Assembly: GCF_011753055.1 (NCBI RefSeq)
Contig: NZ_VWWJ01000032.1
Span: forward strand, 1 to 64,000
DNA: 64,000 nt
From: Burkholderia sp. Ax-1719
GTDB lineage: Bacteria; Pseudomonadota; Gammaproteobacteria; Burkholderiales; Burkholderiaceae
Direction: 5' to 3'
The notes under the pieces are model-generated. The model ran no database searches and had not been told where the DNA came from. It was given only the letters and a program-made list of their open reading frames with translations. A program made the translations under genes and the position numbers. Of this stretch, positions 44,280-53,022 are shown in pieces (the first letter of the stretch is position 1; every line of letters starts with the position of its first letter).

Positions 44280-44996
44280 ATGCGCGACGACGAAACCAGC
44301 ACGCCAGCCGCGAACCTTGCACTGCGCCAAAGTGGGAGCGCGCACGAGGAGCAGGACAGCACGAAAAAGCCGCGCCGCAAGGCGTCGATCCGTGCGTCGA
44401 ACGAAACGCATCTGCTCGCGTGCGCGGAAGCCGTATTCGCCGAGCGTGGCTTCGAAGGCGCGAGCACGGCGTTGATCGCCGAACGCGCGGGCCTGCCCAA
44501 AGCGAATCTGCATTACTACTTCCCAACCAAGCTTTCGCTCTACTGGCGCGTGCTGGACGATCTGTTCGAGGAATGGAACGCGGCAGCCGATACCTTCGAT
44601 GCGAGCGACGACCCCGTCGAAGCAATTGGCGGCTATGTGCGCGCGAAGATGGAACTGTCCCGGCGCAGGCCGCTGGGCTCGAAGGTGTGGGCCAACGAAA
44701 TCATCAGCGGCGCGACCCACATGCAGGACATTCTTCTGAAGCGCGTCAAGCCGTGGATGGAGTCGCGCGTGACGCTGATCGAGCGCTGGGTCGCGGAAGG
44801 CCTGCTTGCGCCCGTCGAGCCGCGCACGCTGCTCTTCATGATCTGGGCGACCACGCAGCACTACGCGGATTTCGAAGCGCAGATTCGTGCACTCGCGGGC
44901 AAGCGCGCGTTGTCGGCGGCGAGCTTCGAAACGACGACCGAAGAGGTCGTCAAGATGATTCTGCGGGCGAGCGGGGCTCGCTCGCCCGGAAAATAA
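44280..44996 (+). CDS. TetR-family regulator, RutR-like
   Basis: Regulator of 238 residues. A charged, low-complexity N-terminus of about 37 residues precedes the TetR HTH (LLACAEAVFAERGFEGASTALIAERAGLPKANLHYYFPTKLSLYWRVL). The ligand domain has RRRPLGSKVWANEIISGA and ATTQHYADFEAQIRAL, typical of RutR, which binds uracil or thymine. It stands opposite the pyrimidine degradation unit, which fits a repressor relieved by pyrimidine. Gene name is not assigned because the E. coli rut pathway itself is absent here. Confidence 0.87.
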   Translation: MRDDETSTPAANLALRQSGSAHEEQDSTKKPRRKASIRASNETHLLACAEAVFAERGFEGASTALIAERAGLPKANLHYYFPTKLSLYWRVLDDLFEEWNAAADTFDASDDPVEAIGGYVRAKMELSRRRPLGSKVWANEIISGATHMQDILLKRVKPWMESRVTLIERWVAEGLLAPVEPRTLLFMIWATTQHYADFEAQIRALAGKRALSAASFETTTEEVVKMILRASGARSPGK

Positions 44997-45009
44997 TTCG
45001 GAAGCCGAA

Positions 45010-45492
45010 TCAAACCTGCATCGACGCCACGTCTTTCATGCAGCGCAACGCGAACATCGAACGGCTATGGCGAATGCTGGAGATGCGATAGAGCTTCTCG
45101 CGCAGGAACCGTTCGTAGCCGGCGGTGCCGTCCACGGCCACCTTGATCCAGTAGTCGTATTCACCGGACACCAGATACGCCTCCAGCACTTCGGGCAGCG
45201 CCGCAAGCTCTGAGCCGAAGCGCGCGAGCGCGTCGTCCTCGTGGCGATCGAGCGTCACTTCCAGAATCACGATATCGGCGAAACCTAGCTTGCGCTGGTT
45301 CACCAGCGCCACGTAGCCGTCGATATAGCCATCGGCTTCGAGCTGGCGTGTGCGGTTCCAGCACGCCGTGGTGGACATGCCGACCTGCTCGGCGAGTTCG
45401 GCGTTGGACAGACGCGCGTTCTGCTGCAGGGCGCGCAGGATCTTGCGGTCCTGATTGTCGAGGGTTTTGGGCTGGCGTTCGCGGGCGCTCAT
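45010..45492 (-). CDS. Lrp/AsnC-family transcriptional regulator
   Basis: Regulator of 160 residues. HTH: NQDRKILRALQQNARLSNAELAEQVGMSTTACWNRTRQLEADGYI; RAM ligand domain: VILEVTLDRHEDDALARF, EAYLVSGEYDYWIKV. It is divergent from a LysE-type exporter, a frequent pairing in which the regulator senses an amino acid and activates its export. It ends 13 bases from the convergent TetR gene. Confidence 0.9.
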   Translation of the reverse strand: MSARERQPKTLDNQDRKILRALQQNARLSNAELAEQVGMSTTACWNRTRQLEADGYIDGYVALVNQRKLGFADIVILEVTLDRHEDDALARFGSELAALPEVLEAYLVSGEYDYWIKVAVDGTAGYERFLREKLYRISSIRHSRSMFALRCMKDVASMQV

Positions 45493-45790
45493 GGCGAAAA
45501 AGAATTTTGTACAGGGAAAGTCGATTCTAGCGGAAGGAGCTTCTGGTTAGAGGGGCTTTTGGCCGGAAAACAGGAAGCAAATCCAGCCTCGATCCCGGTA
45601 TATTTTTCACATGCCTTCTCGTCCGGCACGACCCACGCGGCCACCTCCCCGCGTTGGGGCGCGCCGCCGCAGCCACAAGCCGCGGTGGACCGTCTGAGCC
45701 GATCCTTCGCTGCATCCTGCGGCGGCTATCGGGCGCGGCGCGCGTTTATCTCGCGGCCTGCGGCGTCCGATCGGGCGGATGGCATTTGAA

Positions 45791-45814
45791 AACCGCGCTG
45801 TTGCGCGGTTTTTT
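45791..45814 (+). terminator. Rho-independent terminator inside the lrp/lysE gap
   Basis: A perfect 8-bp stem AACCGCGC/GCGCGGTT with a TGTT loop and a following T-run lies 88 bases before the lysE start, on the same strand. No convincing gene precedes it on that strand in the 409-base gap (45493-45901), so it terminates either a small RNA or a lysE leader. Confidence 0.75.
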
Positions 45815-45901
45815 GTTGCCGATTTTTCGTCGCCGTGCGGCTCTATTGCGCTTGAGCGGGCCGCCGCTTCCATCCAAACGCCTTCGCCAGAATTCCCGGA
45901 A

Positions 45902-46534
45902 ATGTCGCTCCAGCTGTATTTGTCCTTTCTCGCCGCCGCGCTGGTTCTCGTGTACACCCCCGGTCCCGTCAACGTGCTCACCATGAGCCAGGCGCTGCAC
46001 GCCGGCTGGCGGCGCGCGCTGCCCTGCGTCTGGGGCGGCACGCTCGCGGTGCTGCTGCAGCTCGTGCTGACGGCCTTGTGTCTGAATTCGCTGCTGCTCA
46101 TCAGTGAGCACTCGCTCACCGTGTTGCGTTGGGTCGGCGCGGCCTATCTGGTGTGGCTGGGCTGCAAGCAATGGCGCAGCCGCACGCTGGGCGGTCCTGA
46201 AGAAAGCGAAGCCGCGGAGCCGACGCTCACTTCGCATCGCGATCTGTTCTGGCGCGGGTTCGCGACTTCGGGGCTCAATCCGAAGACGCTGCTGTTCTTC
46301 CCGTCGTTTTTCCCGCAGTTCATCAGCGCCGATGCGGCGTGGGGCGCGAATCGTCAGTATCTGGTGCTGGCGGCGACTTTCGCGGTGCTGTTCGCGGGCG
46401 GCGTGGCGTCGATGGCGCTGTTTTCGCACCGGCTGCGTCATGTGCTGCAACGGCCGCGCCGTCTGCGCGCGGTCAATCGCCTGATGGGCAGCCTGCTGGT
46501 GGGGATGGGGGCGATGATGGCGGGGCTGCGCTAA
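45902..46534 (+). CDS. LysE/RhtB-family amino acid exporter
   Basis: Inner-membrane exporter of 210 residues with about six hydrophobic segments. The family start is LYLSFLAAALVLVYTPGPVNVLTMSQAL, then GAAYLVWLGCKQWRS and FWRGFATSGLNPKTLLFFPSFFPQF. ATG at 45902 gives this family N-terminus; the frame is open upstream through a terminator and is not expected to be translated there. Probably controlled by the divergent Lrp protein. Amino acid substrate unknown. Confidence 0.9.
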   Translation: MSLQLYLSFLAAALVLVYTPGPVNVLTMSQALHAGWRRALPCVWGGTLAVLLQLVLTALCLNSLLLISEHSLTVLRWVGAAYLVWLGCKQWRSRTLGGPEESEAAEPTLTSHRDLFWRGFATSGLNPKTLLFFPSFFPQFISADAAWGANRQYLVLAATFAVLFAGGVASMALFSHRLRHVLQRPRRLRAVNRLMGSLLVGMGAMMAGLR

Positions 46535-46579
46535 AGCGACTTTGCGCGCGATGCCCCGTCCTGCTGCGTGAGATAAGCG

Positions 46580-47632
46580 TCAGGGTGCCGTGGTGGTCGT
46601 GGCTGGCGTGGCGCTCGATGTCTGCGCCGCGCTGGCGACCGTTGCGGCCGACGCCTGCGCCGCAGGGGTAGCCGACGCTGCGGCGGGCGCTGCCGCCGCA
46701 CTCGGGCTCGACGCACTTGCCACACTCGCCACACTCGCCACGCCGGCAGCACTCGCTGCGCTGGCCGCCGCCGCGACTGCGGCAGGCACGACCGGCGTCA
46801 GTAACGTCGCCGAGGCGGCGGGCGCCACCGGCATGACCGCGTGCACCGCCTGATTGCCTTGCGCCGTCGGCTGGATCGGCTGGATCGCGCCCAGCACCGG
46901 CGTGGCGGGCAGTGCGTCGTTGTGGACGGCGGCTGCGCCCGTCGCCGCTGCCGCCACCGCGGCCGCCGGCGAGGCCGACATACCCGGCGTCGCCACACCC
47001 GGCGCACCCGCATTGGCCAGCGCGGTCTGCGGTTCGAGACTCGGCGGCAGGGGCGTGATCTTGATCGACCCGCTGCCCGGCACCGGCTCGCTCTTCGCAA
47101 CGGTGTTCAGATACTTGCCGACCAGGTCGAAAAAGCGAGTGTAGAACGCGCCCGACTGGATCGTCTCGCTCGACACCTTCACCATCTCGTCGCTATTCGA
47201 GCGGATCGGCAGCGATACCGACCCCAGAATCGACAAACCCACACTCGCCGACGTGTCGCTCTTCTTGAGCGCATAGCCGTTCTGCACGGCGTTCACGTAG
47301 ACCATGCTGGTATTGGACGCATCGGCCACGGTACAGACCACGTGCACTTCCACGACGATGTGCTGATCGCTCGTCGGCTGGAAGTTCTTGGTGGCGTCGA
47401 CGGTGTCGTTGTGCGTCATCGTCGTCATGTAGCCCTGGCTCAGCAGTGCGCGGCGCGAGGCCTCACAGGCATCGGCGCTGGCATAGCTGAAGTTGCGCGA
47501 GAACGGGCTGGGCGCGCTGCTCAGCAGCTGGTCGTCCTGAAACTTGTTGGAGGGCTTGGCCGACGAGCACGCGCCGAGGACAGCAACCAGCGGAATCAGC
47601 AGGAACGGGGTAAGTCTGGAAAAACGGGGCAT
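46580..47632 (-). CDS. DUF2242 lipoprotein with long Ala-rich C-terminal tail
   Basis: Envelope lipoprotein of 350 residues. The signal sequence ends in a lipobox (AVLGAC, Cys22). A globular part to about residue 190 fits DUF2242 (FSRNFSYASADACEASRRAL, SSETIQSGAFYTRFFDLVGKYL). The last 150 residues are almost entirely Ala with Ser, Pro, Thr and Val, a low-complexity, probably extended or disordered tail. Function unknown; a surface spacer or cell-wall-spanning tail is possible. It converges on lysE. Confidence 0.82.
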   Translation of the reverse strand: MPRFSRLTPFLLIPLVAVLGACSSAKPSNKFQDDQLLSSAPSPFSRNFSYASADACEASRRALLSQGYMTTMTHNDTVDATKNFQPTSDQHIVVEVHVVCTVADASNTSMVYVNAVQNGYALKKSDTSASVGLSILGSVSLPIRSNSDEMVKVSSETIQSGAFYTRFFDLVGKYLNTVAKSEPVPGSGSIKITPLPPSLEPQTALANAGAPGVATPGMSASPAAAVAAAATGAAAVHNDALPATPVLGAIQPIQPTAQGNQAVHAVMPVAPAASATLLTPVVPAAVAAAASAASAAGVASVASVASASSPSAAAAPAAASATPAAQASAATVASAAQTSSATPATTTTAP

Positions 47633-47845
47633 GTTCGGTGCAAACGGGACGGCGTTCGAGACTCAAACCACAGTTAACGAACGACCGGCAAACCAGTGGA
47701 CGGCATGCATTGTAGTTCGGTTCCGGTCTGCAGGACCGAATGACAGTTTCCGCCCGACCCTAAAAGCGCTGGAAGCCCCGTGGGACGGTGATGCGCGGCT
47801 TCGTGTCGCGCTTGCCGGGAGTACGCGAAAAAAATTTGCGGAGCG

Positions 47846-47880
47846 AAAAAAACGGGCTTCCGCTTAAGGCGAGAGCCCGT
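47846..47880 (-). terminator. Terminator of the LivJ-type gene
   Basis: On the minus strand ACGGGCT pairs with AGCCCGT around an inner GC-rich loop, followed directly by seven U (the A-run at 47846-47852). It lies about 140 bases past the binding-protein stop. The remainder of the 390-base gap (47633-48022) shows no gene. Confidence 0.8.
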
Positions 47881-48022
47881 GTCAACCCGGCGCGCGCGTC
47901 GGCAGACGGAGAAGGTGCCTGCCGGTTTGCGCGCCGCAGCCGGGTACCGCCGGCTGTCCCGTACACGTCGCGCCGCCTGCAAGGTTTGCGACGTGAGTGT
48001 TCACTTACTTTCCTCTTTGGGC

Positions 48023-49186
48023 TTACTTCGTGCCGACCGTCGTGAGCGGCTGCCACTGGCCGTTGACGACCTTGTAAACCGTCACGCCGCCGTACTTCAG
48101 GTCGCCGTACTGGTCGTAGCCCAGCTCGTTGGTGGTTACGCCCTTCATCGCCGTAGACTTGAGCGAAGCGAGATAGATGTGCGGATCGGTCGAATTGGCC
48201 TTCTTCATCGCCGCGAACACCGCGCGCGTGCCGTCGTAGGCGTACGGCGAGTACAGCTCGACCGGCTTGTTGAAACGCTTCGAGTAGCGCTCGACATAGC
48301 TCTTGCCGCCCGGCATCTGTTCGAGCGGGCTGCCGCCCGACGAAGCCAGCGCGCCGTCGGCGGCCGGACCGGCGATCTTGATCAGCTCGGCGGAATGGAC
48401 CATGTCGGGGCCGATCAGCGTCGCCTTGATGGCGAGCGATTTCATCTGCTTGAGCATCGGCGCGGCCTGGGTGTCGGCGCCGCCGTAGAAGATCGCGTCG
48501 ACGTCAGCCGACTTGATGTGCGTGAGGATCGAGCGGGAATCGACCGCCTTGTCGTTGGTGAACTCCTGCGCGACCACCGTGCCGCCCGCCGCCTTCACGG
48601 ACTTTGCGAACTCCTCGGCCACGCCCTGGCCGTAGGCCGTGCGGTCGTCGATCACCGCGAAGCGCTTGAACTTCAGATCCTTCACCACGTAAGCGCCGAG
48701 CACGCTGCCCTGCTGCGCGTCGGACGTGACGAGGCGGAAAGTCGTCGGCAGGCCCTGGCGCGTGTAGGCGGGCGCGGTGGCGGTGGCGATTTCGGGGATG
48801 CCGGCCTTGGCGTAGATCGGCGCGGCCGGAATGCTGGTGCCCGAGTTGAAGTGGCCGATCACGGCGGCGACATTGTCGTCGACGAGCTTTTGCGCGACGG
48901 TCGTGCCGGTGCGCGGGTCGGCCTGATCGTCGTAGGCGTCCAGCACGAAGTGCACGGGCTTGCCGCCGATGGTCGGGTTGGTGGCGTTTTCGTCCTCGAT
49001 CGCCATTTCCACGCCGCTGCGGAAGTCCGCGCCGTAGTGCGCCTGGCCGCCAGTGAGCGGCGCGGCGAAGCCGATTTTCACGTCGTTGGTCTGGGCGAAC
49101 GCGCCTGCGCTCCACAGGCCTGCCAGCGCGGCGATCAGCGCAGATGCGCGAAGTTTCGGGTTGTTGCCATGGGTGTTGCGTGCCAT
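48023..49186 (-). CDS. Branched-chain amino acid-type periplasmic binding protein (LivJ/LivK family)
   Basis: Exported type I periplasmic binding protein of 387 residues. A signal peptide ends near AGAFAQT; the mature part reads DVKIGFAAPLTGGQAHYGADFRSGVEMAIED, with AVIGHFNSGTSIPAAPIY and ATAPAYTRQG at the ligand hinge. No LivHMGF genes are adjacent, so it is an orphan receptor that must share a transporter encoded elsewhere. It faces a GntR regulator. Ligand could be a branched-chain amino acid or another carboxylate or amide. Confidence 0.9.
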   Translation of the reverse strand: MARNTHGNNPKLRASALIAALAGLWSAGAFAQTNDVKIGFAAPLTGGQAHYGADFRSGVEMAIEDENATNPTIGGKPVHFVLDAYDDQADPRTGTTVAQKLVDDNVAAVIGHFNSGTSIPAAPIYAKAGIPEIATATAPAYTRQGLPTTFRLVTSDAQQGSVLGAYVVKDLKFKRFAVIDDRTAYGQGVAEEFAKSVKAAGGTVVAQEFTNDKAVDSRSILTHIKSADVDAIFYGGADTQAAPMLKQMKSLAIKATLIGPDMVHSAELIKIAGPAADGALASSGGSPLEQMPGGKSYVERYSKRFNKPVELYSPYAYDGTRAVFAAMKKANSTDPHIYLASLKSTAMKGVTTNELGYDQYGDLKYGGVTVYKVVNGQWQPLTTVGTK

Positions 49187-49301
49187 CTTGGTTCTCTCCT
49201 CTGCGTTCTACGTTTTTCATGGGCGCAAGCGGGCCCGCACCGCGTGAAAACGCGCGGCGTGCCTGATGCGCAGGGGTAAATCGGCTGGAGCCGGGCCGAA
49301 T

Positions 49302-49534
49302 GGATCCAAAGCGGAATCCAAAACTGGATCCAAAAACGATCCAGCGCTGCGACCCTTAAACCGTTGCGCCCGCAACGGTCTCGGTCGGCCCGGACGGATA
49401 CGCTAAAATTGTTTGTTTTTCAGACGCTTACAACATCCCATAGGGTCTCCGGACAAGGATGCGGCAACAAGGAAGGTCAGTTTGACGGATACAACCCGTC
49501 AACATGAGTATCCATATCTGACTGAATTGTATCC
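49302..49534. promoter_or_regulatory. Repeated GGATCC/GTATCC half-sites in the livJ/gntR control region
   Basis: Within the 426-base divergent gap (49187-49612) three near-identical units GGATCCAAA, GGAATCCAAAA and GGATCCAAAAA plus GATCCA start at 49302, 49313, 49326 and 49338, about one helical turn apart. Further on GGATACAA (49487-49494) and TTGTATCC (49527-49534) form an inverted pair with GTATCC between them. These are plausible GntR or nucleoid-protein sites; no gene is seen here. Confidence 0.45.
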
Positions 49535-49612
49535 AATTCTGGCAGACGAAAAAAACGACGACAACATTTTTTCGTCGGCCTACGCTCGGCCGGCCAAAAC
49601 GCTCACGAACAC

Positions 49613-50284
49613 ATGACGACAGTGCAGGGCAAGGAAGACCAACGATCGCTGCCTCAAACCATCCGCGATCAGCTGCGCGACGAGATCCTGCGCGGCGTGC
49701 TGCCGCCGGGTGCGCAATTGCGCCAGGAGGGGCTGGCGGAGCGCTTCGGTGCGAGCCGCATTCCCGTGCGGGAGGCGTTGCGCCAGCTCGAAGCCGAAGG
49801 CCTGGTGAGCTATCAGCTCAACCGCGGCGCGGTGGTGATGGCGATGTCCACGCGCGAGATCTGCGAACTGCTGGACATTCGCGCGGCGCTGGAGACGTAC
49901 GCCGCGAAGCTGGCGGTGCCGAACATGGTGGCCGCAGACATCGACGTGATGAAGCGCATTCTCGCCGCCTACGACGCCGCCACTTCACCCGCTGAATGGG
50001 CCGAGTGCAATCGCCAGTTTCACCTCGCGCTGTGCGCGCCCGCGAATAACGCGCGGCTGCGCAAGATGATCGAGGAATATTGTTTGAGCACGACGAACCG
50101 CTATCCGCACCTGCGCATGTCGCTCGATACGGAAAAGGGCGACGTGCAGCGCGATCACTACGAGATCGTCGATGCCTGCAAGCGGCGCGCGGTGGATGAT
50201 GTGGTGGCGTTGATCGAGCGGCATATTCTCGATACCAAACGCGAAGTGATGGCCGCGGCGCGGCTGGCGGGGTTATCGGATTGA
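49613..50284 (+). CDS. GntR-family transcriptional regulator (FCD subfamily)
   Basis: Regulator of 223 residues. HTH: QTIRDQLRDEILRGVLPPGAQLRQEGLAERFGASRIPVREALRQLEAEGLVS; the FCD domain has ICELLDIRAALETYAAKLA, FHLALCAPANNARL and DHYEIVDACKRR with metal-binding His/Asp positions. It is divergent from the LivJ-type gene and may sense the same organic or amino acid ligand. Confidence 0.9.
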   Translation: MTTVQGKEDQRSLPQTIRDQLRDEILRGVLPPGAQLRQEGLAERFGASRIPVREALRQLEAEGLVSYQLNRGAVVMAMSTREICELLDIRAALETYAAKLAVPNMVAADIDVMKRILAAYDAATSPAEWAECNRQFHLALCAPANNARLRKMIEEYCLSTTNRYPHLRMSLDTEKGDVQRDHYEIVDACKRRAVDDVVALIERHILDTKREVMAAARLAGLSD

Positions 50285-50333
50285 ATGTGTGTTGATTGCG
50301 CGTTGATTGTGCATTAATTGCGCGCGCAACGAA

Positions 50334-50369
50334 AAACGGCGAGCGCCCCTTGCGGGACGCTCGCCGTTT
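50334..50369. terminator. Bidirectional terminator between gntR and the APC permease
   Basis: A perfect 12-bp stem AAACGGCGAGCG/CGCTCGCCGTTT with A-run before and T-run after serves both convergent genes (gntR ending at 50284, permease ending at 50399). Confidence 0.85.
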
Positions 50370-50398
50370 GTTTTGATGCCTTTAGAGAAACGTGCCGC

Positions 50399-51754
50399 TT
50401 AGACAGCCATTTCCGGCGGCGCGCGGCGGAAGCAGCGCGTGATCCAGCCGAGGTAGGCAAGACCCAGCACGAACCAGATCACGCCCAGCACGATCGCCGT
50501 CTTTTCGAGGCTGCACAGCAGCCAGATGTCGGTGACCGCGCCGATCAGCGGGAACACCAGACCGCCCAGGAAGCCGAAACCGCGCGAACCGGCCGCGCCG
50601 CTGAAGTACTGGCGAATCACACACAGGTTCACCGACGTGAACGCGAGGAACGCGCCGAAGTTGATGAACGACGTGGACGTGGCGACGTCGAGCTTCAGTG
50701 CGATCAGACCGACGACACCGGCGATCACGATGTTGATCGCGGGCGTGCGGAAACGCGGGTGGATATAGCCGAAGATCGACTTGGGCAGCACTTCGTCGCG
50801 GCCCATCGCGTAGAGCAGACGGCCAACGCTTGCCTGCGCCGAGATGCCCGAAGCAAACTGCGCGAGGATCAGGCCAGCCAGGAAGATCGTCACGAAGATG
50901 TCGCCGCCAACCTTGCGGGCGATTTCGAACGCGGCCGAATCCGGGTCCTTGAACACCGCGCCCGGATGCGCGAGCTGCAGCGTGTACGCGGCGATCACGA
51001 AGATCGCGCCGCCCACCAGTGCGATCAGCACAATGGCGCGCGGGATGGTCTTTTCAGGCTCGATGGTTTCTTCGGTCAGCGTCGAGACAGCGTCGAAGCC
51101 GAGGTACGAGTAAGCCGCGATCGCAGCGCCCGCCATGGTGGCCGACAGCGGCACGTGCGGCTGGAAGAACGGCTGCGCGGCGATCAGGCCGCCAGGACCC
51201 GCTGCCGCCGACGCGTAGTGGCAGCACAGCACCACGAACATCGCGCAGATCGCCAGTTGCACGACCATCAGCACGATGTTGAAGCGCGCGGCCAGTTCGA
51301 TGCCGAGCACGTTCAGACCGCTGGTCAGCACGATGAAAGCGACGATCCAGATCCACGCGGGCACGCTCGGGAACGCCGCGCCCAGATAGGCCGCGCCGAT
51401 CAGCCAGATCACCATCGGCAGGAAGAAGTAGTCGAGCAGCGTGGCCCAGCCGATCATGAAGCCCATGTGCGCGTTGAAGCTCTTGCGCGTGTAGGTGTAG
51501 GCGGAGCCCGCGACCGGGAACAGACGCGCGAGCTTGCCGTAGCTCAGTGCCGTGAAGACGATGGCGACGAGCGCGATCAGATAGGCGAGTGCGGCCGTGT
51601 CCTGGCTTGCGCCGGCGAGCACGCCGTAGGTGCCGTAGACGATCAGCGGGGCCATGTAGGCGAGGCCGAACAGCAGCACGGACGGCAGGCCGAGCGTGCG
51701 CTTGAGATGCGGTTCTCGTGCGCCGCTGGCGGCGGCCGGTGAGGATGGCTTCAT
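50399..51754 (-). CDS. APC-family permease, PuuP-like putrescine importer
   Basis: Inner-membrane amino acid/polyamine permease of 451 residues with about twelve hydrophobic segments. Segments such as SYGKLARLFPVAGSAYTYTR and HMGFMIGWATLLDYFFLPM match E. coli PuuP closely as I recall it, and GFDAVSTLTEETIEP is the APC signature. The ATG at 51754 gives the family N-terminus. With the downstream-reading nitrilase-type amidase (upstream in transcription) it suggests a second polyamine or omega-amino-amide locus. Substrate is inference. Confidence 0.85.
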   Translation of the reverse strand: MKPSSPAAASGAREPHLKRTLGLPSVLLFGLAYMAPLIVYGTYGVLAGASQDTAALAYLIALVAIVFTALSYGKLARLFPVAGSAYTYTRKSFNAHMGFMIGWATLLDYFFLPMVIWLIGAAYLGAAFPSVPAWIWIVAFIVLTSGLNVLGIELAARFNIVLMVVQLAICAMFVVLCCHYASAAAGPGGLIAAQPFFQPHVPLSATMAGAAIAAYSYLGFDAVSTLTEETIEPEKTIPRAIVLIALVGGAIFVIAAYTLQLAHPGAVFKDPDSAAFEIARKVGGDIFVTIFLAGLILAQFASGISAQASVGRLLYAMGRDEVLPKSIFGYIHPRFRTPAINIVIAGVVGLIALKLDVATSTSFINFGAFLAFTSVNLCVIRQYFSGAAGSRGFGFLGGLVFPLIGAVTDIWLLCSLEKTAIVLGVIWFVLGLAYLGWITRCFRRAPPEMAV

Positions 51755-52035
51755 GATGCAGGTGTCTCCAAAGTGCTGCGGGTGTGGGTTGCGCAGGCTC
51801 GCATCGCCATGCCGTGCGGCAAGGGCCTGCGAATCCCGGGGCAAACTTGCGGCGCGCGTTCTCCCTGCGTTGCGCGCCAGGTATTTCCATTCGACTTCGC
51901 GATTCGTTTTGGTGTCCGAATCACTGGATGTTGCTTGATCGAGCCGCGCCAGCCCGTCGATTTACAAAACGGGCAGCGCGCTCAGCGGCGAAACAATACT
52001 GCGGGGTAGGGTGATCTTGCGCTGATCGGCGTGGA

Positions 52036-52866
52036 TCAACGCGTCCGGGGACGGATATTGAGCGAACGGCGACCTTGCGCGTCGTTCTCATCCACGAGAT
52101 TGAGGGCGATGCGCGCGTCGTGCAGATAGCTGTAGTGCTCGCGGCTTTGGGCGAGCAGCGCGCGGTCCGCGGTCACGGGCAGCACGGCGTCTTCGTTTTT
52201 CAGCTCGGCCAGCACGTCGCCGAACGGGCTCACGAGCGCCGATTCACCGGGGAACGTGAGGTTGTCGTCGCCATCGCCGATACGGTTCACGAGCGCGGCG
52301 AACATCTGGTTCTCCTGCGCGCGCGCCACGATGGCCCGGCGATGCACCGGCCCAAACGGGTCCATGTTGCCGTTGGTGACGACCAGCATTTCGGCGCCGA
52401 GCGAGCCCACCGCACGCGCGGATTCGGGAAACTCGATGTCGTAGCAGATCAGCAGACCGACGGTCATGCCCTTGAATTCGCAGACTTCGAAGCGCTCGCC
52501 GGGCGTGAAGACGCCGACGTCCGTGGCCCACAGGTGCGTCTTGCGATAGCGCAGGGCGATGTCGCCGCGCTCGTCGATCAGCACCGTGGTGTTGTAGAAG
52601 CGCTCGCCGTCGCGTTCGGCGAGGCCCACGGCGACGGCCATACTGGCGGCGCGGGCGGCGTCGCGCACGGCGGACAGCGACGGGCCGGACAGCGTCTCGG
52701 CGATATCGCGCACATTCTCGCGCGTGGGGAAACCGGTCAGGGTGGCTTCGGGGAAGACCATCAGGTCGGTGCCCGCGCGGCGCTGGCCGATGACCTCAAG
52801 CGTGCGCGCCAGATTGGACGCGACATTGCCATCGATGAGGGGAATTTGCGCGAGTTCGAGTTGCAT
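52036..52866 (-). CDS. Carbon-nitrogen hydrolase (nitrilase superfamily amidase)
   Basis: Cytoplasmic amidase of 276 residues. The Glu-Lys-Cys triad is seen in VFPEATLTGFP (Glu40), YRKTHLW (Lys109) and LLICYDIEFPE (Cys about 143). This last segment is as in Pseudomonas DavA (5-aminopentanamidase) and N-carbamoylputrescine amidase. With the PuuP-like permease 281 bases downstream, an omega-amino amide or carbamoyl-polyamine substrate is plausible. It is divergent from a LuxR regulator across 156 bases. Confidence 0.87.
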   Translation of the reverse strand: MQLELAQIPLIDGNVASNLARTLEVIGQRRAGTDLMVFPEATLTGFPTRENVRDIAETLSGPSLSAVRDAARAASMAVAVGLAERDGERFYNTTVLIDERGDIALRYRKTHLWATDVGVFTPGERFEVCEFKGMTVGLLICYDIEFPESARAVGSLGAEMLVVTNGNMDPFGPVHRRAIVARAQENQMFAALVNRIGDGDDNLTFPGESALVSPFGDVLAELKNEDAVLPVTADRALLAQSREHYSYLHDARIALNLVDENDAQGRRSLNIRPRTR

Positions 52867-53022
52867 GCTTGTCTCCAGATTGCATCCGTCTTACCGGCTC
52901 GCGGGCGGTGTTGCTTCGGTGCTGCCCATTTATTTGGCCGCGCGAGTCTCTATAGCGGCTATTATCACCACGTTATTTTTGTCCAGGAATTACCCAGCAG
53001 GGTTACCCTGATCGGAGGAACC

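Noticed and set aside
45610..45696. 28-codon leader peptide before lysE
   Set aside because: Pro/Arg-rich composition, no ribosome binding site and no run of regulatory codons; noted only as part of the leader question.
49413..49616. Short plus-strand frame just before gntR
   Set aside because: Overlaps the repeated half-sites, has no ribosome binding site and no recognisable features.
50318..51742. 474-codon plus-strand frame antisense to the PuuP-like permease
   Set aside because: Extremely Arg/Asp/Glu/His-rich shadow of a membrane protein gene.
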